From assembly GCF_010015475.1 (NCBI RefSeq), contig NZ_SSNI01000001.1, forward strand, positions 310,001 through 374,000: 64,000 nt of DNA, read 5' to 3'. Of the stretch, positions 35,500 through 45,009 are shown in pieces (position 1 is the first letter of the stretch; each line of letters begins with the position of its first letter). This DNA is from Pontibacter pamirensis. Its GTDB lineage: Bacteria > Bacteroidota > Bacteroidia > Cytophagales > Hymenobacteraceae. The notes under the pieces were generated by a model, which saw only the letters and a list, made by a program, of their open reading frames with translations, had not been told where the DNA came from and did no database searches. The position numbers and the translations under genes are program-made.

Positions 35500-36192
35500 T
35501 TAGCGGTTTATATCAATAAATCGCTTTACATCGTGCTTCTTGCCAATAAGAATCAGAATATCTGAGGGATAAATGATGGTGTCGGCCTTTGGTACACCGA
35601 TAATATGCTCTACCTGCGTTGGCTTCCCGTCCTGGATCTCTTCAAAGAATCGCTTTATCGTTATTAGGTTGAGGTTATACTTTTCGCGGAGGGATATCTT
35701 CGCAACACTGCGGTTAGCGATGTTACGCGGTGCGTTCAGTTCTACAATCTCGTAATTGTCAGGTAAGGGAAGGAACGTGCGGATGCTGGGCTGCAGCAGG
35801 CGCTCAGCCACCGTTTTACCTACCTCACCCTCCGGCGACAGAATCTCCTGCACGCCCATCTTCTCCAGAATGCGGCGCTGCTGTTTGTTAGAGGCCCGCG
35901 TAATCACGCGTTTTACGTTCAGTTCCTGTAAGTTCGCCGTCGTAATCAGCACGGCCTCGAAGTCTTCGCCGATGGCCACTATCACGGCATCCATGTCCTG
36001 TATGTTCTGTGCCTCCAGTGCACGGATGTCGGTGGCATCGAAGGCCACGGCATAGGCCACCTCATCTTTTATGGCTTCCACATGGTCTTCAGAGTAGTCA
36101 ATGGCAATGACCTCGGCGCCACGCTCGGCCAGTGTGCGGGCAATGGAGTTTCCGAATATGCCCAGTCCGATTACAGCAAACTTGTGCCTCAT
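35500..36192 (-). CDS. TrkA/KtrA-type potassium channel regulator
   Basis: A 230-residue RCK protein with an N-terminal Rossmann NAD/nucleotide-binding domain (GLGIFGNSIARTLAERGAEVIAID, then a DATD switch) and a C-terminal TrkA-C domain (from about 140, ENIANRSVAKISLREKYNLN). Such octameric rings gate TrkH/KtrB potassium uptake channels in response to ATP/ADP or c-di-AMP. No channel gene is adjacent. Its start overlaps the stop of the upstream uridine kinase gene by 4 bases, so the two are translated together. Confidence 0.93.
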   Translation of the reverse strand: MRHKFAVIGLGIFGNSIARTLAERGAEVIAIDYSEDHVEAIKDEVAYAVAFDATDIRALEAQNIQDMDAVIVAIGEDFEAVLITTANLQELNVKRVITRASNKQQRRILEKMGVQEILSPEGEVGKTVAERLLQPSIRTFLPLPDNYEIVELNAPRNIANRSVAKISLREKYNLNLITIKRFFEEIQDGKPTQVEHIIGVPKADTIIYPSDILILIGKKHDVKRFIDINR

Positions 36193-36809
36193 GCTTTTAT
36201 TTTCGCGTTTAAGAATGTGGTAAGCACCTCTAGCCCTCTCTCGAAATGCTCGTTGTTCGGGATAACGATGTCGGCGTCGTTTTTATACGGCTTAATGTAT
36301 TTTTCGTAGGTCGGTGCTACGTGGTGGGTGTAGCGGTACAGCACATCTTCCAGGTCATAGCCCCGCTCAATGCGGTCGCGGACGATGCGACGCTGCAGTT
36401 TAATGTACTCTTTGGCGTCTATAAATACTTTCAGATCCAGCAGTTTGGCGATCTCTTCAAAGTAAAAAACGAAGATACCCTCCACTACCACAATAGGAGC
36501 CGGCTTAAATTCCAGTTGCTTCGGCACTACGTTCGGGTTGTTAAAAGTATACTCCGTGCGGTGAACGGTTTCTCCCTTGCTCAGCTTTACAATATCGTGA
36601 GCATACGCCTCATCGTCGATGCAGGAAGGGAGGTCGAAATTAACGATTCCGTTCAAGTCTTTGGTCTGGAACTCGCGGGATTTATAATAATTGTCCTGAG
36701 AAATCAGGCAGATGTTTTCCGGTGAGAACGACGTGAGTAACTGGTTTAAAAAAGTCGTCTTTCCTGAAGCACTACCTCCTGTAATTCCGACAATAAATGG
36801 CTTTTGCAT
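36189..36809 (-). CDS. udk: Uridine kinase
   Basis: A 206-residue P-loop kinase that phosphorylates uridine and cytidine to the monophosphates in pyrimidine salvage. Walker A is GGSASGKTTFL near residues 10-20; the nucleoside-binding LISQDNYYKS and the VVVEGIFVFYFEEI segment follow, and the lid is RRIVRDRIERG. It overlaps the TrkA-type gene by 4 bases. A Uridine kinase assignment is favoured over phosphoribulokinase by length and motif spacing. Confidence 0.95.
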   Translation of the reverse strand: MQKPFIVGITGGSASGKTTFLNQLLTSFSPENICLISQDNYYKSREFQTKDLNGIVNFDLPSCIDDEAYAHDIVKLSKGETVHRTEYTFNNPNVVPKQLEFKPAPIVVVEGIFVFYFEEIAKLLDLKVFIDAKEYIKLQRRIVRDRIERGYDLEDVLYRYTHHVAPTYEKYIKPYKNDADIVIPNNEHFERGLEVLTTFLNAKIKA

Positions 36810-36892
36810 AGGAAGCTATGGTTTCAGGCTACAAAATTACGACATTAAGCAGAACAAGACCAATGCCATCGCACTTTTTTAAAGCCAATGAG

Positions 36893-37471
36893 TCAGAGCG
36901 CTTTCAGGAAAGCCACCAGTTGCTGCACGGCGCGCCCACGGTGGCTGATGGCATTTTTCTCGGTAGCGCTCATTTCTGCGAAAGTGCGGTCGTGGCCTTC
37001 GGGCACAAACACCGGATCGTAGCCAAAGCCTTTGTTTCCTTTATACTCCTTGCTGATGGTGCCTTTCGCAGTGCCCTCAAACTGGTGCTCCTTCCCGTCC
37101 AGTATCAGCGTAATAGATGTGCGGAAGCGGGCTTTGCAATTTTCGTGCGGGGCCAGGTTCTGCAGCAGGTGCTGGATGTTGTCGCTGTCGGACCGCTGCG
37201 GGCCGGCATAGCGTGCGGAGTAAACGCCTGGGGCACCGTCTAAAGCTTCTACTTCCAGTCCGGTATCATCAGCAAAGCAGCTTACGTTGTAGTGCTGCCA
37301 CACATATTCTGCCTTTTGTCTGGAGTTACCTTCCAGCGTATCCTGTTCTTCCGGTAGCTCTTCATGGCAGCCTATGTCCTGCAGGCTGAGCAGTTCATAC
37401 TTTCCCTCCAGCATCTGGCTTACTTCGGCTAGTTTATGTTTGTTATTGGTGGCGAAGCAGAGTTGTTTCAT
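36893..37471 (-). CDS. rdgB: RdgB/HAM1-type XTP/dITP diphosphatase
   Basis: A 192-residue house-cleaning enzyme that hydrolyses XTP, ITP and dITP to monophosphates. Signature segments are FATNNKHKLAEV at the N-terminus, CFADDTGLEVEALDGAPGVYSARY around residue 70, and KGFGYDPVFVPEGHDRTFAEMS. The catalytic Asp in ADDTGLEV and Lys/His residues near ISHRGRA are present. It is monocistronic, with an AT-rich repeat upstream. Confidence 0.97.
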   Translation of the reverse strand: MKQLCFATNNKHKLAEVSQMLEGKYELLSLQDIGCHEELPEEQDTLEGNSRQKAEYVWQHYNVSCFADDTGLEVEALDGAPGVYSARYAGPQRSDSDNIQHLLQNLAPHENCKARFRTSITLILDGKEHQFEGTAKGTISKEYKGNKGFGYDPVFVPEGHDRTFAEMSATEKNAISHRGRAVQQLVAFLKAL

Positions 37472-37473
37472 CT

Positions 37474-37572
37474 ATGTTAATGATTAAATTGTTTGATTGT
37501 TAAATGGTTATTCTATGAAAGGAGCAATGACCACAGATTAACAATTCAACAATGCAGCCATTTAGCAATTAA
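37474..37572. repeat. AT-rich dispersed intergenic repeat, copy 2
   Basis: Contains AAATTGTTTGATTGTTAAAT and, 50 bases on, AACAATTCAACAATGCAGCC followed by ATTTAGCAATTAATT, a loose inverted pair. Shares its wording with the copies near 4.7, 39.8 and 41.1 kb. Confidence 0.5.
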
Positions 37573-38084
37573 TTAAGGTACGCCCCGTACTTCTCCTCGT
37601 TCAGGTACACCATAATGTGCTCATTCAGTGTAGTGGCCAGGGAGTAACCTGTATAGGTGGCGGCAACAGGGTAAAGCGGGTGGTGGCGGTCTACGAGTGT
37701 GGCAATTTCTACTTTCTTCGGGTTGTGCGCCAGGAAAGTGTTTAACGTATAGGCCAGTGTTTTGCCTGTATTCAGCACATCATCTACCAGCACAATGACT
37801 TTGTCGGTTAAGGAAGGCTGCTCTGGGTCCATCATGATAGGCTCATTAAGGGGAACGGTTTTATTTAGCGTTATGCATAGCAACTGTACCTGAATAGGAG
37901 AGATAGCCTGCAGCTTTTCAGCCAGCATCTGCGCGAGTGTATAGCCGTTCTCGTAAATACCAGCCAGCACTAATTCCTGCTCTTCAAAGTTCTTCTCGTA
38001 GATTTGGTACGCGATACGCATGATTTTCTGCTCAATCTGTGCCTTGTCGAGTATCAGGTTCTGTTCTTGTAGTGGTAATGCCAT
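37569..38084 (-). CDS. PyrR-like phosphoribosyltransferase
   Basis: A 171-residue type I phosphoribosyltransferase. The PRPP-binding loop is VIVLVDDVLNTGKT near residues 95-108, and the hood includes LAGIYENGYTLAQ. The size and fold match PyrR, which regulates pyr operons and has uracil phosphoribosyltransferase activity, but hypoxanthine-type relatives look similar. No pyr genes are adjacent. It sits in a run of nucleotide-metabolism genes with rdgB and udk, all leftward. Confidence 0.88.
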   Translation of the reverse strand: MALPLQEQNLILDKAQIEQKIMRIAYQIYEKNFEEQELVLAGIYENGYTLAQMLAEKLQAISPIQVQLLCITLNKTVPLNEPIMMDPEQPSLTDKVIVLVDDVLNTGKTLAYTLNTFLAHNPKKVEIATLVDRHHPLYPVAATYTGYSLATTLNEHIMVYLNEEKYGAYLN

Positions 38085-38216
38085 GGGTATCAGGTTACGG
38101 TTTTTGCCAACTGGGGCGGATGCTAAGGCAAATTTAAGAAGAATTTGCCTTAGCCCTTGGTTTAAATTACCTGTAAAATAATTTAGCCCTAGCGTTTTAC
38201 TTTCCGGATTAATTTG

Positions 38217-38224
38217 TAAATTTG
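38217..38224 (+). promoter_or_regulatory. -7 box of the L31 gene
   Basis: TAAATTTG, an exact TAnnTTTG, 41 bases before the ATG. A TTTA at 38196-38199 may be a degenerate -33 box with a 17-base spacer. Confidence 0.5.
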
Positions 38225-38264
38225 CAGTCCGATAGAGAATTAAGGTTAATTAACGTTTATAATA

Positions 38265-38510
38265 ATGAAAAAAGGCATTCATCCAGAATACAGAGAGGTG
38301 GTTTTCCAGGATACATCCAGCGATTACAAAATCATCACGCGCTCTACCATGACTTCTGATGAAACCATCACCATGGAAGACGGCAAAGAATATCCGGTTA
38401 TCAAGGTCGAGGTTTCTTCTGCTTCACATCCATTCTACACTGGTAAAAACCTGTTTGTGGATACTGCAGGTCGTATCGACAAGTTCAAGCAGCGTTACCA
38501 AAAGAAATAA
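38265..38510 (+). CDS. rpmE2: 50S ribosomal protein L31, type B
   Basis: An 81-residue L31 of the long (type B) class, beginning [22 protein letters not shown]. The zinc-binding cysteines of type A L31 are absent, as expected for the C-minus form used when zinc is scarce. The C-terminal [20 protein letters not shown] is diagnostic. It is monocistronic with a strong -7 box and a terminator. Confidence 0.97.
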   Translation: MKKGIHPEYREVVFQDTSSDYKIITRSTMTSDETITMEDGKEYPVIKVEVSSASHPFYTGKNLFVDTAGRIDKFKQRYQKK

Positions 38511-38539
38511 GCGGTTAATTCCGGTTAAAACGTTTCAAA

Positions 38540-38580
38540 AAAGAAGTCTTCCTGAGAATATCGGGAAGACTTCTTTATTT
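38540..38580 (+). terminator. Terminator of the L31 gene
   Basis: AAAGAAGTCTTCC (38540-38552) pairs with GGAAGACTTCTTT (38564-38576), followed by ATTTTTG. Confidence 0.85.
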
Positions 38581-38588
38581 TTGCCCTT

Positions 38589-39782
38589 ATGAATATTATT
38601 CTTTTCGACGAACCTACCATACGGCAGAACCTGCTGCCCCTCACTTTTACGAGGCCAGTGGCCGATATACGTGTTGGTATAATCACGATTGCCGAAAAAT
38701 GGATCACCTATATGGGAGAGGCTGTCTCTTACCTGACACAGCCATACCTGCAGGAGAAATTTAAGGTGTTCTTTGGTACGCACAACCTGTACATCAACGG
38801 TGCTGTCTGTCCGGATGAAAACCTGCTGCAGTCTGTCCGGGAGCTAAAGATGGGAGAAGCACTGTACTACGGAGACACGCTTGTTGCGCTTAACGGCGAT
38901 AACCTGGAGATGCATACCATAGAAGAATTGATTTCTCATACTGCTTCCAGAAGGCAGGAGTGCGATACTTGCACTATCATGAAAGATGTATGGGATATTT
39001 TTCTCAACAACGGTCAGCTGATTTGCAGTGATTTTAAGGTGCTGACAAAAGACCGGCAAAGCCAGCCTGTAAATGACAGGCACACGATGGTGTATGCGGA
39101 AGAGAATATCTTTATAGAGGAAGGCGTGAATATACGTGCGGCTGTGCTGAACGCAGAAAACGGCCCCATCTACATTGGCAAAGATGCCCAGGTACATGAA
39201 GGCGCCGTGATTAGGGGGCCGTTTGCTTTGTGTGAGGGCAGCAATGTAAACATGGGCGGAAAGATGCGCGGCGATGTAACAGTTGGCCCTTTCTGTAAAG
39301 TAGGCGGAGAGGTAAGTGCTTCTGTAATTCTAGGCTATAGCAACAAAGGCCACGAAGGATTTCTGGGTAACTCTGTGATAGGAGAATGGTGTAACCTGGG
39401 TGCTGATACCAACACCTCCAATCTGAAAAATAACTATGCGGAAGTAAAGCTTTGGAATTATACCACAGGTGGACTTAAAGGCACAGGGCAGCAGTTCTGC
39501 GGGTTGATTATGGGCGACCACAGCAAATCGGGTATCAACACCATGTTTAATACCGGAACGGTAGTAGGCGTAAGTGCCAATATCTTCGGTGCTGGTTTCC
39601 CGCCTAACTTCATTCCTTCCTTCAGTTGGGGCGGGGCGGCAGGGCTTGAGACTTACCAGCTAAGCAAAGCCTTCGAGGTTGCAGCCAAAGTAATGGAGCG
39701 CCGCAACATTCCATTTGATGAAACGGAGAGAGCCATACTATACAATGTATTCGAGCAAACGCAGCATTACGCGAAGAATTGA
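38589..39782 (+). CDS. GlmU-family putative sugar nucleotidyltransferase
   Basis: A 397-residue protein with a degenerate NTP-transferase N-terminal domain (NIILFDEPTIRQNLLPLTFT, then RPVADIRVGI) and a C-terminal left-handed beta-helix of hexapeptide repeats (about 185-330, such as VLNAENGPIYIGKDAQV). Bacteroidota carry this in place of or beside GlmU; GlmU makes UDP-GlcNAc. The classical pyrophosphorylase G-x-G-T-x-M-x-x-x-x-x-K motif is not obvious, so activity and substrate are uncertain. It is transcribed towards holB. Confidence 0.85.
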   Translation: MNIILFDEPTIRQNLLPLTFTRPVADIRVGIITIAEKWITYMGEAVSYLTQPYLQEKFKVFFGTHNLYINGAVCPDENLLQSVRELKMGEALYYGDTLVALNGDNLEMHTIEELISHTASRRQECDTCTIMKDVWDIFLNNGQLICSDFKVLTKDRQSQPVNDRHTMVYAEENIFIEEGVNIRAAVLNAENGPIYIGKDAQVHEGAVIRGPFALCEGSNVNMGGKMRGDVTVGPFCKVGGEVSASVILGYSNKGHEGFLGNSVIGEWCNLGADTNTSNLKNNYAEVKLWNYTTGGLKGTGQQFCGLIMGDHSKSGINTMFNTGTVVGVSANIFGAGFPPNFIPSFSWGGAAGLETYQLSKAFEVAAKVMERRNIPFDETERAILYNVFEQTQHYAKN

Positions 39783-39928
39783 TTGCTAATTGCTGATAGT
39801 TGAATGGCTGCATTGTTAAATTGTTGATTCATGTTTACTGGTTATCCCCGGAGACAATCCTATAGCGGTTTAACCATCTAACAATTGAACCACTTAGCCA
39901 TTCATAATTCATAATTTTTATTTCATAA
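39783..39928. repeat. AT-rich dispersed intergenic repeat, copy 3
   Basis: Opens with TTGCTAATTGCTGATAGTTG and GCATTGTTAAATTGTTGATT, and closes with CATCTAACAATTGAACCACT plus a doubled CATAATT run. The two halves resemble each other's complement. Fills the gap between the GlmU-like gene and holB. Confidence 0.5.
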
Positions 39929-39938
39929 TTCCCCCAAG

Positions 39939-41063
39939 GTGCAGTTCAAAAACATCATAGGTCATCAGGAAAAGAAGGCTTTGTTGCTGAAGTCGGTGCA
40001 GCAGAACCATGTGGCGCACGCACAGCTGTTTCTGGGGCAGGAAGGTAGTGCCAACCTGGCGCTGGCGCTGGCTTATGCCACCTACATTAACTGCGAGAAC
40101 AAACAGCCTGAAGATTCGTGTGGCACCTGCAACAGCTGCGCAAAGATGAACAAACTGGTGCACCCGGACTTTAACTTTGTGATGCCTGTTACCACCACCA
40201 AGTCTGTGAGCAAAGACGCGCTGAGCAATAAGTTTATGATCGAGTGGCGTGAGTTTGTGCTGGCTAGTCCTTACCAGGGCCTGAACGAGTGGATGCAGCA
40301 TATTGGCGCGGAGAATAAACAGGGCAATATCTCGAAAGACGAAAGTCGCCAGTTGGTAAAGCTGGTGTCGCTGAAAGCCTTTGAGGGAGCCTATAAAATA
40401 GTTGTCATCTGGTTGCCGGAACTCATGCACTCATCCGCGGCCAATGCCCTGCTGAAACTGCTGGAGGAGCCGCCAGCGCAAACGCTGTTTTTGCTCGTGT
40501 CGCAGTCTGCGGAGAAACTGCTAGCCACCATTACTTCACGTACCCAGATTGTGAAGGTGCGCAATTTTACAGAGCAGGAAGTAGTGGCACACCTGCAGCA
40601 AAAGTATAGTGCTGACGATACAACGGCCAACCAAATTGCACAGCTAGCCGAAGGAAATCTGAATGCGGCCGCCAAACTGACTACTGAAATCAGCAGCGAC
40701 TACTTTGTGTTTTTCACTGAATGGATGCGCCACTGCTACAGCTATAAGTTCACGGATTTGATTGACATGAGTGACAAGTTTCAGACACTGGGCCGGGAGA
40801 ACCAGAAGAACTTCCTGCTCTATGCCCTCAACCTGTTCCGTAAGGTCATGCTCTTTGGCGTAGATAATTCTCTCATCACGTTTCTACCGCCCGCTGAACT
40901 GGACTTTGTACAGAAGTTTTCGAAAGTGATAACAGAAGCGAATGCTGAAGAGTTGGCAGAGGAGCTAAACCAGGCACACTACCACATCGAGCGAAATGCA
41001 AACCCAAAAATGGTATTTGTAGATAGCTCTATTCAAATAGCAGGTTATCTGCGTAAAGGATAA
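39939..41063 (+). CDS. holB: DNA polymerase III subunit delta'
   Basis: A 374-residue clamp-loader subunit. The start is GTG at 39939; MQFKNIIGHQEKKALLLKSV is the normal beginning for this family. A zinc ribbon is formed by CGTCNSCAK with the earlier INCEN cysteine. The P-loop (LFLGQEGSANLALALAYA) lacks the lysine of Walker A, consistent with delta' being a non-hydrolysing member. The conserved LLKLLEEPPAQTLFLLVSQ and TSRTQIVKVRNF segments are present. Confidence 0.93.
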   Translation: MQFKNIIGHQEKKALLLKSVQQNHVAHAQLFLGQEGSANLALALAYATYINCENKQPEDSCGTCNSCAKMNKLVHPDFNFVMPVTTTKSVSKDALSNKFMIEWREFVLASPYQGLNEWMQHIGAENKQGNISKDESRQLVKLVSLKAFEGAYKIVVIWLPELMHSSAANALLKLLEEPPAQTLFLLVSQSAEKLLATITSRTQIVKVRNFTEQEVVAHLQQKYSADDTTANQIAQLAEGNLNAAAKLTTEISSDYFVFFTEWMRHCYSYKFTDLIDMSDKFQTLGRENQKNFLLYALNLFRKVMLFGVDNSLITFLPPAELDFVQKFSKVITEANAEELAEELNQAHYHIERNANPKMVFVDSSIQIAGYLRKG

Positions 41064-41150
41064 TTTGTTAAATGGTTAAATGGCTAAATTGTTTGACTGC
41101 TGATTCTGCCTCATCCTGAGAATTAACAATTAAACCATGCAGCAATTTGG
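41064..41150. repeat. AT-rich dispersed intergenic repeat, copy 4
   Basis: TTGTTAAATGGTTAAATGGC and TAAATTGTTTGACTG, then AATTAACAATTAAACCATGC and AGCAATTTGGCC: the clearest inverted pair of the four related copies. Lies between holB and hemC. Confidence 0.5.
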
Positions 41151-41183
41151 CCTCTAAAGCACAGGAAGCAACAGAAAGTATAT

Positions 41184-42134
41184 ATGACGAATATACCAGA
41201 TAAAATGATACGCATTGGCACACGCGGCAGCAAGCTGGCGCTGTGGCAGGCAGAGGCAGCCGCTGAAAAGCTACAGGCTGCCGGCCTTAAAACAGAGTTA
41301 GTGATTATCAGTACCAAAGGCGACCAGGTGTTGGATAAGTCGCTGGATAAGATCGGCTCTAAAGGCGTTTTTACAGAAGAGCTGGAGGTAAGCCTGCGCG
41401 AGGGAAAGGTAGAAATTGCGGTGCATAGCGCCAAAGATGTGCAATCTACCATTCCGGCTGATTTAGAGTTAATTGCGTTTATGGAGCGCGAGCAGGTAAA
41501 CGACGTCATCCTGAGCTTTGACCCTAACTTTAAGCTGGAGCGCGGCAGCACTGCGAAAATCGGAACCTCCTCCACCCGCAGAAGGGCTTTGCTGAAGAAG
41601 TACTACCCCAATGTCACCACGGCCGAATCAAGAGGAAACCTGCAGACACGCCTGCGCAAACTGGAAGAAAAGCAGTTTGATGCCCTGATGCTGGCTTACG
41701 CCGGAGTAGTGCGCATGGGCTATGATAACCTAATTGTGCATACTTTTCCGGAAGATGAGTTTGTGCCCGCTGCCGGCCAAGGCAGTGTAGCAATTGAGTG
41801 TGCCAGAGACCTGGAGCCGGAACTGAAGCAGGCGATAAAAGAGGCGCTAGACCATACAGACACCCATACCAGTCTGCTGGCAGAACGCGGGTTCCTGAGA
41901 ACAATGGAAGGTGGCTGTAGTATCCCATCTTTTGCGCTAGCAACGCTAACAGAGGACGGCATTAGTATAACCGGAGGCCTTGTCAGCTTAGACGGCCAGA
42001 CGCTGTTGCAGGAAACGTTCACCGGCCAAACAGCAGAAGCCGAGGCGCTGGGCGAGCAACTGGCGAAAAAAATCCTGGGCCAGGGTGGCGATGCTATTTT
42101 AAAGAGCATCAAAGCGCAGCGCAGCGAAGTATAG
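41184..42134 (+). CDS. hemC: Hydroxymethylbilane synthase
   Basis: Polymerises four porphobilinogen units into hydroxymethylbilane in haem synthesis. The 316-residue protein starts MTNIPDKMIRIGTRGSKLAL; the ATG seven codons later is a possible alternative. Features are the catalytic Asp in HSAKDVQS, the Arg-rich GTSSTRRRALLKK and ESRGNLQTRLRKL stretches, and the dipyrromethane-binding Cys245 in MEGGCSIP. All key residues are present. Other haem genes are not adjacent. Confidence 0.97.
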   Translation: MTNIPDKMIRIGTRGSKLALWQAEAAAEKLQAAGLKTELVIISTKGDQVLDKSLDKIGSKGVFTEELEVSLREGKVEIAVHSAKDVQSTIPADLELIAFMEREQVNDVILSFDPNFKLERGSTAKIGTSSTRRRALLKKYYPNVTTAESRGNLQTRLRKLEEKQFDALMLAYAGVVRMGYDNLIVHTFPEDEFVPAAGQGSVAIECARDLEPELKQAIKEALDHTDTHTSLLAERGFLRTMEGGCSIPSFALATLTEDGISITGGLVSLDGQTLLQETFTGQTAEAEALGEQLAKKILGQGGDAILKSIKAQRSEV

Positions 42135-42153
42135 GCAAACCTGATTTAACAAG

Positions 42154-42186
42154 AAGAGCCGCTTCCGTTTGACTGAAGCGGCTCTT
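42154..42186 (+). terminator. Terminator of hemC
   Basis: AAGAGCCGCTTC (42154-42165) pairs with GAAGCGGCTCTT (42175-42186) around a 9-base loop. T-run weak. Confidence 0.75.
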
Positions 42187-42339
42187 GCCATTTATACGTT
42201 ATAGTATCAGGGTTTACGGAAACCTTTCTTATCCTGAATATATGTCCTCCTGAAAGGAACCTGGCAGAAGGGAGGTTAAACTGATGCAACTGGCCAACGA
42301 GTTCCTTTGTCCTTTGTCAATGATTCTTTTGTCCAAGAA

Positions 42340-43887
42340 CTAAGCCTGCGCTGCTTCCACAGCATCCTCCGTTAGCGGCTGCTTTTTAGAAGACCGGGCA
42401 TAGCTCAGGAAAGCCTGCATCTCGCGCTTCACGTCCGGGGCGAGTATATAAAGCCCCACCATGTTTGGAATGCTCATGGCAAACAACATAGCATCAGAGA
42501 AGGCCACCACGCTGCCCAGTTGCATCGGGGCACCCAGTATGATAAAGAGACAGAAGATAACTTTAAAGCTCACGTCAGCAGCCCGGGTGTTACCGAAAAG
42601 GTATGTCCAGGACTTCAGTCCGTAGTAAGACCAGGTGATCATGGTAGAGAAGGCGAAAAGAATAACGGCACCTGCCAGCACCAGCGGGAACCAACTGATA
42701 ACCGTGGCAAACGAAGCGGACGTGAGGGCGATACCATCGCCTATATCCATAGTATAAGCACCTGTCACCACAATCACCAAGGCAGTCATGGTACACACAA
42801 TCACGGTATCAATGAATGGCTCCAACGAAGCAACAAAGCCCTCCGTTACCGGCACGTTGGTCTTAACGGCGGAGTGCGCAATAGAGGCAGAGCCGATACC
42901 CGCTTCGTTAGAGAAAAGGCCTCTTCTTAAGCCCTGAATCATCACCCCGACTATACCACCTGCCACAGCAGTGGTTGTAAAGGCACCCTCAAATATCAAT
43001 GCAAATGCTTCCGGTATTCGGGTGATGTTGACAAGGAGCACGATGATAGCGGCAACAATGTAAATACCACACATCAGCGGTACTACCTTCTCCGTTACCT
43101 GCGCAATACTCTTCATACCGCCGATAATGACCAGCCCCACCAGCACCGACATGATCAGGCCGAATATCCAGGCGTTACCAGATGCAAAAAAAGATGCCTC
43201 GCCACCTGTCACGCTAATAAACTGCTGTGTCGCCTGGTTGATCTGGAACATGTTGCCGGCTCCGAAAGCACCGCCTATACACATAAACGCAAAGAAGGCA
43301 GCCAGGAACTTACCGAGCTTGCCCATGCCTTTTTCCTTCAGTCCCTTGCTCAGGTAATGCATCGGTCCGCCGGAAACCGTGCCGTCAGCATGCACATCGC
43401 GATACTTTACACCCAGCGTACAGGACACAAACTTAGAGGACATGCCTAGCAAGCCTGCCATTATCATCCAGAAGGTAGCGCCGGGACCACCCAAGGAGAT
43501 AGCAATAGCGACACCCGCTATATTACCCAAACCCACTGTGCCGGAAACAGCTGCTGTCAGCGCCTGGAAGTGTGACACTTCCCCAGTGGCATCCGGTTGG
43601 TTGTATTTCCCGCGCACGATGTCAATCGCGTGCTTAAAGCCCCTGAAGTTAATGAAGCCCAGGTAAAAGGTAAAAAAGATGGCGCCAGCCAGAAGCCAGA
43701 CCAGGATAAGCGGGATAGGATTACCTGCTATAGTTACTTCATAAAAGATGATATCGGAAATAAACTCGGCGGTAGGGGCAACAGCGGTATCTATCTGCTC
43801 ATCAATAGAGTAAGTTCGTTCTGCTTGTGCCAGCAGATTGGTATAAGAAATCAGGGAAAATAGTGTGAAAAGGATGACTTTCTTCAT
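42340..43887 (-). CDS. Alanine:cation symporter (AGCS family, AlsT-like)
   Basis: A 515-residue inner-membrane symporter. The AGCS signature is seen in [20 protein letters not shown] with [18 protein letters not shown], and [20 protein letters not shown]. These transporters take up alanine or glycine with Na+ or H+. An N-terminal segment ([20 protein letters not shown]) looks like a signal peptide before a short periplasmic piece, which is longer than in E. coli-type members. It has about ten spans. Monocistronic, convergent with hemC. Confidence 0.95.
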   Translation of the reverse strand: MKKVILFTLFSLISYTNLLAQAERTYSIDEQIDTAVAPTAEFISDIIFYEVTIAGNPIPLILVWLLAGAIFFTFYLGFINFRGFKHAIDIVRGKYNQPDATGEVSHFQALTAAVSGTVGLGNIAGVAIAISLGGPGATFWMIMAGLLGMSSKFVSCTLGVKYRDVHADGTVSGGPMHYLSKGLKEKGMGKLGKFLAAFFAFMCIGGAFGAGNMFQINQATQQFISVTGGEASFFASGNAWIFGLIMSVLVGLVIIGGMKSIAQVTEKVVPLMCGIYIVAAIIVLLVNITRIPEAFALIFEGAFTTTAVAGGIVGVMIQGLRRGLFSNEAGIGSASIAHSAVKTNVPVTEGFVASLEPFIDTVIVCTMTALVIVVTGAYTMDIGDGIALTSASFATVISWFPLVLAGAVILFAFSTMITWSYYGLKSWTYLFGNTRAADVSFKVIFCLFIILGAPMQLGSVVAFSDAMLFAMSIPNMVGLYILAPDVKREMQAFLSYARSSKKQPLTEDAVEAAQA

Positions 43888-44355
43888 CAGGTAGCTTAAG
43901 TTGATTTGTCAGTATCTTAAAATTAACCCTTTTTTATCATGTTTTAAAAGACAAAGCTGTTTTGCCTGATTCAGTGCAGTTTTAAAGTAGTTAAGTTTAA
44001 CTTTTGCCTTCGCTTGTAGTGCTTTTAGATTAGTTATTTATGAAATTGTTAATTTAACGCTGGGCAAACAACCAGTGCTTTTTAGCATGAACTTACCTGC
44101 CATTGTTTAAAATGGCTGTTTTAGTGTGCAAAATTTCTATGTAAGAGGAACAGCATATAACATACTGAAGAACAAAATGACATGCCTATAGGTAGAGCCC
44201 CTTTATGCATATACCACTTGCTCAAAAATCATCTGCAGGTATCAAGGTAGAAAATGTTAAAAAAACTTAAAGCAGAGCGAAAAAGACTTAATTTTGAGAA
44301 CCTGTTAACTATGCGCAGGTAAAAGTGCGAGAAGTTTAAACCATTTTATTGAAAG
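43888..44355. other. Intergenic stretch before the cyclophilin gene
   Basis: About 470 A/T-rich bases between divergent genes. It contains a TAATTTTG -7 box at 44289-44296. No hairpin, RNA gene or credible small coding frame was seen. Confidence 0.5.
44289..44296 (+). promoter_or_regulatory. -7 box of the cyclophilin operon
   Basis: TAATTTTG fits TAnnTTTG and is 60 bases before the ATG. No TTTG is present at the expected -33 position. Confidence 0.4.
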
Positions 44356-45003
44356 ATGAGACTGCTAAAAAGTATAGCCTTAGTGGCCGTGATGATGATG
44401 CTTTGGCCTGCCGCTGTGCTGGCTCAGAAGCCGAAGGGAAAAGACCTATTGGTGACAATTGAAACACCGCAAGGTGAGATAAAGCTGATTCTTTTCGATG
44501 ATACCCCACAACACAAAGAGAACTTCTTAAAACTAGCACGGGAAGGCTTTTACGACGGCACCACTTTCCATCGTGTCATAGATGGATTTATGATACAGGG
44601 CGGTGACCCGAACACAAAAGACAGTGAGCCTCGTAACGATGGCGCGGGTAACCCCGGTTATACCGTTCCTGCCGAAATAAATCCGGCGCACAAGCATGTG
44701 CGCGGTGCCGTGGCTGCAGCTCGCCAGGATGATAGGGTGAATCCATCCAGAGCCTCCAGCGGTTCTCAGTTTTATATTGTGGAGAACCATGACGGCACTC
44801 CCATGCTGGACGGGGTGTATACTGTTTTCGGGCAGGTAGTAGACGGACTGGATGTAGTCGATAAAATAGCAGAACAGCCCAAAGATGGCCGTGACCGCCC
44901 ATTGAGCGACATCAAAATGAAGGTGAAGGTGGAGAACATGCGGAAGAGAAAGATCGCCAGAAAGTATGATTACGACTACAACACGCAGACACTTCAGAAA
45001 TAA
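44356..45003 (+). CDS. Exported cyclophilin-type peptidylprolyl isomerase
   Basis: A 215-residue PPIase with an N-terminal signal peptide ending AAVLAQ. Cyclophilin motifs are TTFHRVIDGFMIQGGDP, carrying the catalytic Arg, and ASSGSQFYIV, with DGVYTVFGQVVDGLDVVDKI at the end. The Trp that binds cyclosporin in many cyclophilins is replaced. A lysine- and arginine-rich C-terminal tail follows (KVKVENMRKRKIARKYDYDY). Six bases separate it from the reductase gene. Third type of envelope foldase in the window. Confidence 0.94.
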   Translation: MRLLKSIALVAVMMMLWPAAVLAQKPKGKDLLVTIETPQGEIKLILFDDTPQHKENFLKLAREGFYDGTTFHRVIDGFMIQGGDPNTKDSEPRNDGAGNPGYTVPAEINPAHKHVRGAVAAARQDDRVNPSRASSGSQFYIVENHDGTPMLDGVYTVFGQVVDGLDVVDKIAEQPKDGRDRPLSDIKMKVKVENMRKRKIARKYDYDYNTQTLQK

Positions 45004-45009
45004 CAACGA